A DNA stretch of 25,527 bases, taken from Polynucleobacter meluiroseus (lineage in GTDB: Bacteria; Verrucomicrobiota; Verrucomicrobiia; Opitutales; UBA953). Within the stretch, counting starts at the first letter, position 1; every line of letters starts with the position of its first letter. The translations under genes were made by a program, and so were the position numbers. The DNA is taken from assembly GCA_943323725.2 (NCBI GenBank), contig CALPIW020000002.1, positions 1 to 25,527 of the forward strand, written 5' to 3'. Below are positions 13,871 through 21,734 of this stretch, one piece after another. The notes beneath the pieces are model-generated. The model made no database searches, was not told the DNA's origin, and was given only the letters and a program-made list of their open reading frames with translations.

Positions 13871-14050
13871 ATGGCCAACCCGAAACGTAAACAGTCCAAA
13901 CGCCGCAGCCGACTCCGTCGTGGCGCCAACCAGTTCCGCGCCCCGAAACTCGTCAAGGATGCCGAATCCGGCGCCCTTCGTCGCTCCCACCGCGTCGACC
14001 CGACCACGGGTAAGTACCGCGGTCGCCAGGTCCTGGACACCGGAGCTTAA
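13871..14050 (+). CDS. rpmF: 50S ribosomal protein L32, zinc-free (C-minus) form
   Basis: A 59-residue protein, short enough to be missed by common cut-offs. It begins MANPKRKQSKRRSRLRRGAN, the near-invariant basic start of L32, and ends in HRVDPTTGKYRGRQVLD. In zinc-binding L32 the C-terminal half holds two CxxC pairs; here there is not a single cysteine, so it is the C-minus type that folds without zinc. A zinc-containing paralogue could be elsewhere in the genome, since some bacteria switch between the two forms under zinc limitation; none is in the window. rpmF directly precedes plsX and fabH, the classic bacterial order that ties ribosome production to lipid synthesis. ATG 13871 gives the exact family N-terminus. 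A good promoter candidate lies just upstream. Confidence 0.95.
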   Translation: MANPKRKQSKRRSRLRRGANQFRAPKLVKDAESGALRRSHRVDPTTGKYRGRQVLDTGA

Positions 14051-14072
14051 GCTCCACCCCGGGCTCAGCCCG
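14042..14072 (+). other. Two small palindromes between rpmF and plsX
   Basis: GGAGCTTAAGCTCC (14042-14055) is a perfect 14-base palindrome covering the rpmF stop codon. CGGGC (14060-14064) and GCCCG (14068-14072) form a 5-pair hairpin around TCA, ending 5 bases before the plsX ATG. Neither has a T tract. They could lower plsX translation relative to rpmF or mark RNA processing; this is inference. Confidence 0.5.
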
Positions 14073-14077
14073 ATCTC

Positions 14078-15148
14078 ATGACCGAAGCCACTCCGAAGAA
14101 AGGCCACCGTATCGCCCTGGATTGCATGGGCGGTGACATGGGTCCTTCGGAAGCCGTGGCCGCCGCCGCCCTTGCCTTCAAGGACGGGATCATCGGCCCG
14201 GAAGACACTTTGGTCCTCGTCGGCCACGAGGACAACCTGCGCATGCTCGCCTCGGACCACCGGGCGCTGAAGAACTCCCGCGTCTCGTTCCGCCAGGCCG
14301 CCAGCATCGTCGCGTCCGACGACGCGCCCATGGCCGTGCTCAAGTCGAAGCGTGATTCCTCGATGGTGATCGCCCTCGAGATGCTCAAGGCCGGCGAAGT
14401 CGACGCCGTCGTCTCGACCGGCAATACCAAGGCCCTCGTGGCGGCCGGCACCATCAAAGTGCGCCCCATGGAAGGCGCCGAGCGCCCCGCCCTCGCGGCC
14501 ATCATGCCGCGACGCGAAGGCCATTTCATCATGCTGGACGTCGGGGCGAACCCCGAAGCCACGCCGGCGCAGCTGCTGCACAACGCCGTCCTCGGTTCGA
14601 TCTACGCCCAGAGCGCCCTCGGTATCGCCCGCCCGCGCGTCGGCCTGCTCACCGTCGGCACCGAAGAAGGCAAAGGCGGCCCGCGCATCAACCGCACGCA
14701 CGCCCTGCTGAAGGCCATGGGCGAGAAGATCAATTACGTCGGTCCCGTCGAAGGTTTCGACGTCTTCGGCGACGCCTGTGACGTGGTCGTCACCGACGGC
14801 TTCACGGGCAACATCATCCTCAAGACGCTCGAAGGCCTGGTGTACATGGTCCGCGACATGGTCGGCAGCAAGGTGAAGAGCAATCCGGTCTACCTGGCCG
14901 GCGGCATCGCCATGTTCCCGCTCCTGCGCGACCTCAAAGGCAAATTGAAGCCAGAACGTTACGGCGGAGCCCCTCTGCTGGGTCTGACCGGCTTGGTCAT
15001 GAAGGCCCACGGGTCCAGCAACCGCCAGGGTATCGCCAGCGCCATCCGCCTCGGGCTCGAAGCCCTCGGCCACGGCGCCGGCCACCGCATGCTGGCCGCG
15101 CTGGCGGAAGCGAACGCCGTCGTCGCCGCCACCCCTGAGGAGGCCTGA
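14078..15148 (+). CDS. plsX: Phosphate acyltransferase (acyl-ACP:phosphate)
   Basis: Makes acyl-phosphate from acyl-ACP for the PlsY step of phospholipid synthesis, as a membrane-associated peripheral enzyme. The 356-residue product starts with IALDCMGGDMGPSEAV, then shows VVSTGNTKALVAAG, LDVGANPEATPAQL, GLLTVGTEEGKGG, VVVTDGFTGNIILKTLEG and YGGAPLLGLTGLVMKAHGSS, all diagnostic of PlsX. Length is normal. It sits 27 bases after rpmF and 48 bases before fabH, the conserved rpmF-plsX-fabH order, so the reading of all three reinforces each other. No Shine-Dalgarno precedes the ATG; the 20 bases before it form a small hairpin. No fabD or fabG follows fabH here. Confidence 0.97.
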   Translation: MTEATPKKGHRIALDCMGGDMGPSEAVAAAALAFKDGIIGPEDTLVLVGHEDNLRMLASDHRALKNSRVSFRQAASIVASDDAPMAVLKSKRDSSMVIALEMLKAGEVDAVVSTGNTKALVAAGTIKVRPMEGAERPALAAIMPRREGHFIMLDVGANPEATPAQLLHNAVLGSIYAQSALGIARPRVGLLTVGTEEGKGGPRINRTHALLKAMGEKINYVGPVEGFDVFGDACDVVVTDGFTGNIILKTLEGLVYMVRDMVGSKVKSNPVYLAGGIAMFPLLRDLKGKLKPERYGGAPLLGLTGLVMKAHGSSNRQGIASAIRLGLEALGHGAGHRMLAALAEANAVVAATPEEA

Positions 15149-15196
15149 GGTTTTAGTGTTCCCTTCCCCGCCCAAGGGGTCTTTTCTCACGCATCG

Positions 15197-16210
15197 ATGA
15201 GCAGCGCTGAGCTATCAGTCTTTATTCGGGCCATCGGGGTCCGCACGCCGGAACGCAAGCTCACCAACGCCGAGCTCTCCAAGATGGTGGATACCTCCGA
15301 CGAATGGATCCAGACCCGCTCCGGCATCAGCGAACGCCGGATCGCCGGACCGGGCGAGAATCCTTCGGACCTCGGCGCCCAGGCCGCCGCCCAGGCCCTG
15401 CAGCGCGCCGGCCTGACGCCGGCCGACGTCGACCTCCTCATCGTCGCGACGATGACGCCGGACGTCCCCTTCCCTTCCACGGCTTGCCTCCTGCAGGCCA
15501 AGCTCGGCCTGCGCCGCGACATCCCCTGCTTCGACGTCTCCGCCGCCTGCTCCGGCTTCGTCTACGCCCTGCAGGTCGCTAAGGACATGATGCGCTCCGG
15601 CGCCTACCGGCGCGCCCTCGTCGTCGGGGCCGAGAAGCTCTCCAGCGTCGTGGATTGGTCCGACCGCACCACCTGCGTCCTCTTCGGCGACGGCGCCGGC
15701 GCGGTCCTCCTCGAGACCACCACGGAGAAGAACGTCGGCCTGCTTGGCAACCTGCTCGGCGCCGACGGCAACAACGCCGAACTCCTGCATTGTGCGGCCG
15801 GCGGCTCCGCCGCTCCCGCCACGGCCGACTCGCTCCGCGAGGGTCGTCACTACCTCCGCATGAACGGCAAGGAAGTCTTCCGCCACGCCGTCCGCGTGAT
15901 GGCCGAGTCCTGCGAGCGCGTGCTCGCGCAGTGCGGCGTGACCTCGGCGGAAGTCGCCTGGTTCATCCCGCATCAGGCCAACATCCGCATCCTCGAGGCC
16001 GTCGCCAGCCAGCTCAACGTCGGCATGGAGCGCTTCCCCTCGAACCTGAGCCGCTACGGCAACACCTCGGCGGCCTCCATCCCTCTCGCGCTTGAAGAAG
16101 CCTGGAAAGACGGCAAGATCAAGCACGGCGACCTCATCCTGATCGTCGCCTTCGGCGCCGGCCTGACCTGGGGCGCGACCCTCCTTCGCTGGCATGAACC
16201 TTCCCGCTAA
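15197..16210 (+). CDS. fabH: 3-oxoacyl-ACP synthase III
   Basis: Condenses an acyl-CoA primer with malonyl-ACP to start type II fatty acid synthesis. The chain is 337 residues, close to the usual 320-330. The active-site triad is present: Cys118 in DVSAACSGFVYAL, His in FIPHQANIRI and Asn in RYGNTSAASIPLAL. The N-terminal TSDEWIQTRSGISERRI and FGDGAGAVLLE blocks also fit KAS III. About 12 residues between positions 200 and 220 (AAGGSAAPATADSLREG) form a loop that is often variable and helps shape primer choice, so primer type (acetyl or branched) cannot be read with confidence. Its last 17 bases overlap the next gene in another frame. Confidence 0.96.
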   Translation: MSSAELSVFIRAIGVRTPERKLTNAELSKMVDTSDEWIQTRSGISERRIAGPGENPSDLGAQAAAQALQRAGLTPADVDLLIVATMTPDVPFPSTACLLQAKLGLRRDIPCFDVSAACSGFVYALQVAKDMMRSGAYRRALVVGAEKLSSVVDWSDRTTCVLFGDGAGAVLLETTTEKNVGLLGNLLGADGNNAELLHCAAGGSAAPATADSLREGRHYLRMNGKEVFRHAVRVMAESCERVLAQCGVTSAEVAWFIPHQANIRILEAVASQLNVGMERFPSNLSRYGNTSAASIPLALEEAWKDGKIKHGDLILIVAFGAGLTWGATLLRWHEPSR

Positions 16211-17315
16211 ACTCCTCCTCGCCGCAGCGCTCCTGCTCGGCTCCCATGTCCGTGCGGAATTCATCCGCGTGGACGGCGCCTGGCAGGTCAAGCCCGGCAC
16301 CCCCGCCGACGTCAGCCCGCCTTCGCGGCTCCCCGTCCTGCTGCTCGCCATGGACCACGCTTCCGCCCGGGTCGACGCCGACGACATCGGCGGAGCCCTC
16401 AAGGAATGGGAGATCATCGGCGAAGCCAACGTCGGCGCCGAGGCCGAGGCCATCGCCCTGCTCACCCGCGCCCGCATCTTCGTCTCGCGTGGCGAATTCG
16501 AGAAAGCCACGACCATCATCGACGACCTCTTCGCCCGCCATTCCAGTTTCCCTGGCTTCGCCGGCGCGGTCGACCTGCAGTTCGACATCGCCAACCGTCT
16601 GGCCGAAGGCGAACGCCGCCGGCTCGGCGGCTGGTTCCCTTGGTTCAGCGACCGTGACAGCGCCATCGGCTCCTGGGAGAAGACCATCCGCCTCGCGCCG
16701 AACGGCCCGAGGGCGGACGAGTGCCTGATCCGTATCGCGCGGCTCGGCATGGAGCGCGACCTCCCGGCCAAGACCAACGACGCCCTCGAGCGACTCGTCA
16801 GCGATTACCCGACCTCGAAGTTCGCGCCGGAAGCCCTGGAAATGCTCGCGACGCTCCGCGCGAAGGAATCCCTCGGGCCCGCCTGGGACCAAGCCACGAC
16901 GATCGAAGCCGCCGACCATTGGCGGACGTTGGCGGACCAGTTCCCCAACGACCCGCGCGCCAAGGTCGCCATCGAACAGATCGCCATCCTCCGGGACCGC
17001 GCCGCACGCGCCCGCCTGAGCCTCGCTCGCTTCTACTTCTTCAACCGGAACAACCCGGAAGCGGCCAAGCTGATGGCCAACGCCTGCCGCAACATCGCGC
17101 CGGAATCCGCCGCCGCCAAGGAAGCGGAGACCCTGCTCGCCATGATCGAGAAGGATCCCACCCCGCCGAAGACCCTCGCCGACCGACTCCTCGGCACCAT
17201 GCCCCGGCCGCGCGCCGTGACGGAAACCAAGCCGCAGGTCGTCGGCGAAGACCTCGACTCCCTCGGTTTCAAGAACGAAGGCACCAAGGCCCCCGTCGGC
17301 CCCGCCAACCGATGA
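16194..17315 (+). CDS. Periplasmic TPR-type protein (BamD/YbgF-like helical repeats)
   Basis: 373 residues. A Sec signal peptide (MNLPAKLLLAAALLLGSHVR, cleavage after Ala21) is followed by a mature chain of paired helices typical of tetratricopeptide proteins: EAEAIALLTRARIFVSRGEF, then a block ending NRLAEGERRRLGGWFPWF, then PTSKFAPEALEMLATLRA, then FPNDPRAKVAIEQI and ARLSLARFYFFNRNNPEAAK. Spacing and the phrase YPTSKFAPEALEML recall the BamD/YfiO group that helps insert outer-membrane proteins, but there is no lipobox Cys, so it is not a standard BamD lipoprotein. The C-terminal 50 residues are Pro/Lys-rich and probably loose. The start overlaps fabH by 17 bases and the stop overlaps the lptE-like start as ATGA. 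Its place beside an LPS-assembly lipoprotein supports an envelope role; a specific one is not proven. Confidence 0.85.
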   Translation: MNLPAKLLLAAALLLGSHVRAEFIRVDGAWQVKPGTPADVSPPSRLPVLLLAMDHASARVDADDIGGALKEWEIIGEANVGAEAEAIALLTRARIFVSRGEFEKATTIIDDLFARHSSFPGFAGAVDLQFDIANRLAEGERRRLGGWFPWFSDRDSAIGSWEKTIRLAPNGPRADECLIRIARLGMERDLPAKTNDALERLVSDYPTSKFAPEALEMLATLRAKESLGPAWDQATTIEAADHWRTLADQFPNDPRAKVAIEQIAILRDRAARARLSLARFYFFNRNNPEAAKLMANACRNIAPESAAAKEAETLLAMIEKDPTPPKTLADRLLGTMPRPRAVTETKPQVVGEDLDSLGFKNEGTKAPVGPANR

Positions 17316-17797
17316 GGACCTGGTTGCTGCTCGGCGCGGCCCTGCTGCTCGCCGGATGTTCCGCCTATCAGGCCGGCGGCCCTAAGCCCGCTTTCCGCTC
17401 GCTGGAGATCGCCCCCGTCCGCAACGCCACGTCGCGTACCGGCACGCACGCCGTCCTGCACGGCAAACTGAACGATGCGTTCGCGGGCGACCCGCGCGTG
17501 CGCCTCGGCGCCGGCGACGCCGTGCTGGCGACCGAAGTGTCGGATTACCGCCGGGTCGGCTTCACCACCAAGCCGGGCGACGCCTTCGCCTTCAACAGCT
17601 TCCGCGTGACCTTCGAGGTCCGCGCCACGCTGACCGCCCAGGGCGGCGCGCGCACGCTCTTCAAGGACCGCGTCTTCATCGCCACGACGACGCTGCAGAA
17701 CGCCGGCGACCCCGTGGCCGAGGAACTCAGCGTCGCGCCGATGCTCTTCGCCGACATCGCCTCGCAGATCCGGCAAGCCGCCACCACGGCCTGGTGA
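17312..17797 (+). CDS. lptE: LptE-like LPS-assembly lipoprotein
   Basis: 161 residues beginning MRTWLLLGAALLLAGCSAYQ, with a lipobox LAGC and lipidated Cys16. The mature chain shows the LptE-family layout. A short linker is followed by a first strand SLEIAPVRNAT, a helix near HAVLHGKLNDAFAGDPRVRL, then strands AVLATEVSDYRRVGF and FRVTFEVRATLTAQG, and a C-terminal helix ending in FADIASQIRQAATTAW. LptE plugs the LptD barrel that brings LPS to the cell surface. Sequence conservation in this family is low, so the call rests on topology and context: LPS is made (lpxA), and an envelope TPR gene precedes it with an ATGA overlap. One base separates its stop from rpe. The real partner lptD is not in the window. 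Alternative: another small outer-membrane lipoprotein of similar size. Confidence 0.68.
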   Translation: MRTWLLLGAALLLAGCSAYQAGGPKPAFRSLEIAPVRNATSRTGTHAVLHGKLNDAFAGDPRVRLGAGDAVLATEVSDYRRVGFTTKPGDAFAFNSFRVTFEVRATLTAQGGARTLFKDRVFIATTTLQNAGDPVAEELSVAPMLFADIASQIRQAATTAW

Positions 17798-17798
17798 C

Positions 17799-18449
17799 AT
17801 GAACCCGGCCGTCGTCGCACCGTCCCTCCTCGCCGCCGACCACGGCGCGTTCGCGCAAGGCGTCCGCGCGGTCGAAGCGGCCGGACTCGGCTGGCTGCAC
17901 ATCGACATCATGGACGGGCACTTCGTGCCCAACATCAGCTTCGGCCCGCAGGTCGTCGCCGACCTCCGTCCGCTGACCAAGCTGCACTTCGACGTGCACC
18001 TGATGCTCAGCCATCCCGACCGTTACGTGGCCGCGTTCGCCCAGGCCGGCGCCGAGCGCCTCACCGTGCACGTCGAAGCCGATCACGACGTCGCGAAGAC
18101 GCTCGCCGCCATCAAGGCAGCGGGGCTCTCCGCCGGCATCGCGATGAATCCCGACGCCGATCCGCGGCGCGTGCTGCCCTACCTCGGCGACGTCGACCTC
18201 GTGCTCTGCATGACGGTCTTCCCCGGCTTCGGCGGCCAGTCTTTCATGCCCTCGGTACTGGACAGCATCCGTTTCATCGCCGCCGAACGCGCGCAGCGTG
18301 GCGCGAACTTCCGCCTCGAGGTCGACGGCGGCATCAACGTCGAGACGGGCCGCCTCTGCCGCGAAGCCGGAGCCGATACGTTCGTGGCCGGCACGGCCTT
18401 CTTCAAGGCGCCGGATCGCAAGGCCTTCGCGGCCGCGCTGACGGCCTAA
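17799..18449 (+). CDS. rpe: Ribulose-phosphate 3-epimerase
   Basis: Interconverts ribulose-5-phosphate and xylulose-5-phosphate in the pentose phosphate pathway. The 216-residue TIM barrel has VAPSLLAADHG at the start, the metal-binding HIDIMDGHFVPNISFGP at about 34-50, DVHLML at about 66-71, MTVFPGFGGQSF at about 138-149 and the phosphate-binding VDGGI near 176 with GTAFF later. Length is normal. It begins one base after the lptE-like stop and ends the plus-strand group. Its TAA overlaps the TAG of rlmN on the other strand, leaving no intergenic space for a terminator. With pgi it covers two sugar-phosphate steps in the window, but the two genes are 10 kb apart. Confidence 0.96.
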   Translation: MNPAVVAPSLLAADHGAFAQGVRAVEAAGLGWLHIDIMDGHFVPNISFGPQVVADLRPLTKLHFDVHLMLSHPDRYVAAFAQAGAERLTVHVEADHDVAKTLAAIKAAGLSAGIAMNPDADPRRVLPYLGDVDLVLCMTVFPGFGGQSFMPSVLDSIRFIAAERAQRGANFRLEVDGGINVETGRLCREAGADTFVAGTAFFKAPDRKAFAAALTA

Positions 18450-19582
18450 GCGGCCGCCGGAGGCGGCGTCGCCCCGCCGGCTTCTGCCTTCTCGGTCTGC
18501 AAGCGCAACTGGCCGCACGCGGCGTCGATGTCGTGCCCCTTCTCGCGACGCAGCGTGGCCGTGACGCCCAGCGCGCGGAGCTCCTTCACGAAGCGGTCCT
18601 GGCGCGTCAGCGAAGGACGTACCCACGGCAGGCCTTCGACCTTGTTATACGGGATCAAATTGACGTGCGCGTGGAGTTCGCGGGCGATGACGGCGAGCTT
18701 CCTGGCCTGCTCGAGCGAGTCGTTGATGTCCTCGATGAGGATGAACTCGAGCGTCAGCATCCGCCCGTGTTTGCGGGCGAAGGCCTTGGCCGCGGGGATC
18801 AGCTCCTCGAGCGGGAACTTCTTGTTCACCGGCATGATCTGGTTGCGGACCTCGTTGGTCGCGCCGTGCAGGCTGATGGCCAGACGGAAGCCCAGGGGCT
18901 CCTCGGCGAGCTTGAGGATCTTGGGCACCACGCCGGAGGTCGAGATCGTCACGCGACGGGCGCCGAAGCCGAAGCCCCACTGGGCGTTGACGATGCGGAG
19001 GGCGGCGAGGAGGTTGTCGTAGTTGGCCAAGGGCTCGCCCATGCCCATGACCACGATGTTGTCGAAGGAGGCCAGCCCTTCGGCGGCGCGGGCGGGGTCG
19101 GCCTTGTCTTCGATCCGGCAGACCTGGACGAGTTGGGAAACGATCTCCCCGATCGAAAGGTCGCGCTTCCAGCCTTCCAGGCCCGAGGCGCAGAACTTGC
19201 AGCCATAAGCGCAGCCCACCTGGGTCGAGATGCAGATCGTCCGGCGGGACTTCTCCTGGCCGACCCCCTCCATCGGGGCGCGGATGATGACCGTCTCGAT
19301 CAGGGAGCCGTCGCGGAGGCGCTGCAGGATCTTCTGGGTGACGTCCGAGGAGGCCTTCCGTTGGACCAGGGACGTAGCCTCGAAGTCATATTGCTCGGCC
19401 AGCCAAGCCCGCAGGCCGGCCGGCAGGTTGGTCATGGTCTCGGCGATTTCGGCCCGACGGGGGTAGAGCCACTCGAAGACTTGACCAGCCCGGTAGCGGG
19501 GGTGACCGGCCGCGACCAACCGCTCGCCGAGGGTGTCGGGAGTTTCGCCGTGGATTGAGGGTTTTTCGGGCTTAAAGGCCAT
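18446..19582 (-). CDS. rlmN: Dual-specificity 23S rRNA/tRNA adenine C2-methyltransferase
   Basis: Radical SAM enzyme that methylates A2503 of 23S rRNA and A37 of some tRNAs. In the 378-residue chain the [4Fe-4S] motif is Cys124-x3-Cys128-x2-Cys131 (VGCAYGCKFCASG). Cys117 (in TICIST) and Cys356 (in DAACGQLR) occupy the positions of the two further catalytic cysteines, including the one that becomes the methylated intermediate. GMGEPLANYDN, ISTSGVVPKI, LAISLHGATNEVR and HVNLIPYN are the usual downstream blocks. The related resistance enzyme Cfr shares the motifs, but the overall sequence and presence in a housekeeping region favour RlmN. The tail after 360 (Ala/Pro/Gly) is unremarkable. It is transcribed alone, convergent with rpe and divergent from the GreA-like gene. 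Confidence 0.96.
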   Translation of the reverse strand: MAFKPEKPSIHGETPDTLGERLVAAGHPRYRAGQVFEWLYPRRAEIAETMTNLPAGLRAWLAEQYDFEATSLVQRKASSDVTQKILQRLRDGSLIETVIIRAPMEGVGQEKSRRTICISTQVGCAYGCKFCASGLEGWKRDLSIGEIVSQLVQVCRIEDKADPARAAEGLASFDNIVVMGMGEPLANYDNLLAALRIVNAQWGFGFGARRVTISTSGVVPKILKLAEEPLGFRLAISLHGATNEVRNQIMPVNKKFPLEELIPAAKAFARKHGRMLTLEFILIEDINDSLEQARKLAVIARELHAHVNLIPYNKVEGLPWVRPSLTRQDRFVKELRALGVTATLRREKGHDIDAACGQLRLQTEKAEAGGATPPPAAA

Positions 19583-19717
19583 GGGAGGGGCAGGAGCAAC
19601 GGACTCGGAGGCTCAGGACCCCGAAACCCCCGCCTTCCTGCTTGCAAGTGAGAATTGTTATCCCCAAAACCCACTTTTGCAATGAGCAACAAGGCCCTGA
19701 CCCCACAAGGTGGTAAA
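19583..19717. promoter_or_regulatory. Divergent intergenic region between rlmN and the GreA-like gene
   Basis: For rlmN (minus) TTGCAA (complement of about 19677-19682) precedes AACAAT (complement of 19654-19659) by 17 bases. For the GreA-like gene a -10-like TGTTAT or TTATCC lies at 19656-19663 without a good -35. AAGGTGG at 19707-19713 is a clear Shine-Dalgarno 4 bases before ATG 19718, and decides that start over the in-frame ATG 19682, which has none. Confidence 0.4.
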
Positions 19718-21649
19718 ATGAACTCCCTCCAGGCCGCCATCGACCTGGTGGCCACGGGTCAGCCGGCCTTCTGTCTCCACCAAGCCTGGGGCATCGGCGT
19801 CATCCGTTCCTACGACGAGGCGACCAAGCGCCTGGTCATCGACTTCCCTGAGCAGAACAAGAAGGGCCACGCCATGGACGCCGCCTTCTTCCTCGGCAAA
19901 ATCGAGTTCATCAATCCCAACGGCTTGGTCGCCAAGGCCTATGCCGACGCCACCAAGGCCGAGATCGCCAACCTCGTCGCCAACGACCCGGCCGGCGTGG
20001 TCAAGGCCCTCCTGGCCGAGTACCCGACCGGTGAATGCACTTCTTACGCTCTCGAAGCCAATCTCGACCGCGTCCACTTCGCTTCCCTCGCCTCCGGCAA
20101 GGACCGCGCCGCCACCTTCAAGGCCTGGTGGACCAAGGGTCGCGCCGCCGTCCGCAAGGATCGCGCCATCCTCGTGCCCGAACGCAAAGGCGGGCTCTAC
20201 GCCCTCCTCGAAGCCCCCAAGGACCTCGGTGAAGACCTCTTCGCCCAGTACGAAAGCGCCCCGAATTTCGAGCGCAAGCTGATGCTCCTCGAAGAGCTCG
20301 CCGGCGCCGCCGCCGCCGAGACGCGCTCGGCCGCCAACGCCGCCAACCTCGACAAGGTCTCCGCCGACCTCCTCAAGGAGATCAAGAAGCTCGAGACCGC
20401 CCGCAAGCGCGACAACCTGCCCGCCATCCTCGGCGGCATCTGGAACCGCGACAAGTTCTTCCGCTCCGCCGTCGAGAACGTCGAGACCGTCAGCCCGACG
20501 GCCTCGGAGATCATCGCGCTCTGCACCGAAAGCGACCTCGCCTTCGTCGCCCTCAACATCCCGCACACCACCGAGAAGATCCGCAGCCTGCTGGACCTCG
20601 TGCGTGCCCACCACGGCGACCGCTGGGCCGACCGCGCCTTCGACCTCCTCCGCAACCGCGACATCGGCGGCACCAAGAGCGGCTCCGCCAAGCTCGTCTC
20701 GGAATCCATCGCCTACCTCTGCGACCAGGAACTCGCCGAGGCCGTCGCCACGCGCTTCGCGCAGTGGCTCGAGACCCGCGAGCTGCGCGCTCCGGTGATC
20801 ATCTGGATCATCAAGAACCGCGACTCCAAGAAATACGCCGCGATCGTCGGCCGCCTGATCAACCCCGCCCTCCTCGGCGCCATCCTCTCGTCGATCGACA
20901 CCGAGTCGCTCGAATCCAATTCGACCGCCCGCATCCCGCTGGCCAACGAACTCATCAAGGACAAGGAACTGATCGCGAACATCCTCACGCCGGCCGAAGG
21001 CAAGAAGGCCGACAGCGAGACGATCTTCGACCTCACCCGCACGATGATGAGCAGCCAGGGCTTCGACGAGATGACGAAGAAGGCCCTCCTCTCCCGCCTC
21101 GCCAAGATCGAGCCGCACGTCCAGCGCCTCGCCAAGTCCAAGCATTCCGGCTCCGAAGCCGAAGAAAAGGAACTCCTCGTCTCCAAGCACTCGAAGGAAG
21201 TGAAGGAGCGCGAGCTCGAGGACATCGTCAAGGTGCGCCTCCCCGCGGTCAAGGAAGCCATCCAGATCGCCAAGGAGCACGGCGACTTGAAGGAAAATTC
21301 CGAATACAAGATGGCCCGCCAGGACCATGACACCCTCGCCGCCCGTCGCGCCGAGCTCGACGCGCTGCTGAAGAAGGCCCGCGTGACCGACTTCTCCGAA
21401 GCCAAGACCGACGCCATCAGCGTCGGCTCGAGCATCGTCCTCCGCCGCGGTTCCGACCAGACGGAGTTCGCCTACGACCTGCTCGGCGCCTGGGACGGCG
21501 AGCCGGAGAAGAACATCCTGTCCTACATCTCGCCCCTCGCGAAGCAGTTCCTCAACCACAAGGCCGGCGAGACGTTCACGACCAACATCAACGGCAAGGC
21601 CGAAAGCTGGACCGTGGTGAAGATCGGCCGCTGGGTCGACAAGCGCTGA
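19718..21649 (+). CDS. greA: Long GreA-type transcript cleavage factor with large N-terminal extension
   Basis: 643 residues, about four times the normal GreA length of 158. The last roughly 155 residues are a complete GreA: coiled-coil hairpin from about 487 to 555 with the tip GDLKENSEY, identical in its core to E. coli. Asp523 and Glu526 match catalytic Asp41 and Glu44, and an FKBP-like C-terminal domain follows (SVGSSIVLRRG, then ILSYISPLAKQFLNHKAGE). It should rescue stalled RNA polymerase by stimulating RNA cleavage. The first part (1-480) starts with a small beta-like domain (CLHQAWGIGVIRSYDEATKR, then LVIDFPEQNKKGHAMD), resembling CarD/Tudor-like polymerase-binding folds by eye. A long helical repeat region of unknown role follows. 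Chlamydial GreA is likewise about 715 residues, so this form is a PVC trait. ATG 19718 is chosen for its Shine-Dalgarno; ATG 19682 would add 12 residues. Confidence 0.93.
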   Translation: MNSLQAAIDLVATGQPAFCLHQAWGIGVIRSYDEATKRLVIDFPEQNKKGHAMDAAFFLGKIEFINPNGLVAKAYADATKAEIANLVANDPAGVVKALLAEYPTGECTSYALEANLDRVHFASLASGKDRAATFKAWWTKGRAAVRKDRAILVPERKGGLYALLEAPKDLGEDLFAQYESAPNFERKLMLLEELAGAAAAETRSAANAANLDKVSADLLKEIKKLETARKRDNLPAILGGIWNRDKFFRSAVENVETVSPTASEIIALCTESDLAFVALNIPHTTEKIRSLLDLVRAHHGDRWADRAFDLLRNRDIGGTKSGSAKLVSESIAYLCDQELAEAVATRFAQWLETRELRAPVIIWIIKNRDSKKYAAIVGRLINPALLGAILSSIDTESLESNSTARIPLANELIKDKELIANILTPAEGKKADSETIFDLTRTMMSSQGFDEMTKKALLSRLAKIEPHVQRLAKSKHSGSEAEEKELLVSKHSKEVKERELEDIVKVRLPAVKEAIQIAKEHGDLKENSEYKMARQDHDTLAARRAELDALLKKARVTDFSEAKTDAISVGSSIVLRRGSDQTEFAYDLLGAWDGEPEKNILSYISPLAKQFLNHKAGETFTTNINGKAESWTVVKIGRWVDKR

Positions 21650-21672
21650 ACGGACCGCCAGTCCCGACCGAC

Positions 21673-21701
21673 GAAGCCCCGGTGACGGGGCTTCCTCTTT
21701 T
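21673..21701 (+). terminator. Terminator with GNRA loop after the GreA-like gene
   Basis: GAAGCCCCG (21673-21681) and CGGGGCTTC (21686-21694) form a perfect 9-pair stem closed by GTGA, a GNRA tetraloop, followed by CTCTTTT. It lies 24 bases past the stop and separates this gene from the methyltransferase gene. Confidence 0.88.
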
Positions 21702-21734
21702 GACAAGCCCGCGCCCGCCGCCCATCCTGCCCTC

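Noticed and set aside
19651..19663. Stretch AATTGTTATCC resembling half a lac operator
   Set aside because: Only one half-site is present, the second half is missing, and there are no lac-type genes or LacI-family regulator in the window. Chance match.
21702..21734. Possible SAH or SAM riboswitch before the ArsR-methyltransferase
   Set aside because: Only 33 bases separate the preceding terminator from the ATG, too short for these riboswitches, and no conserved core is visible.
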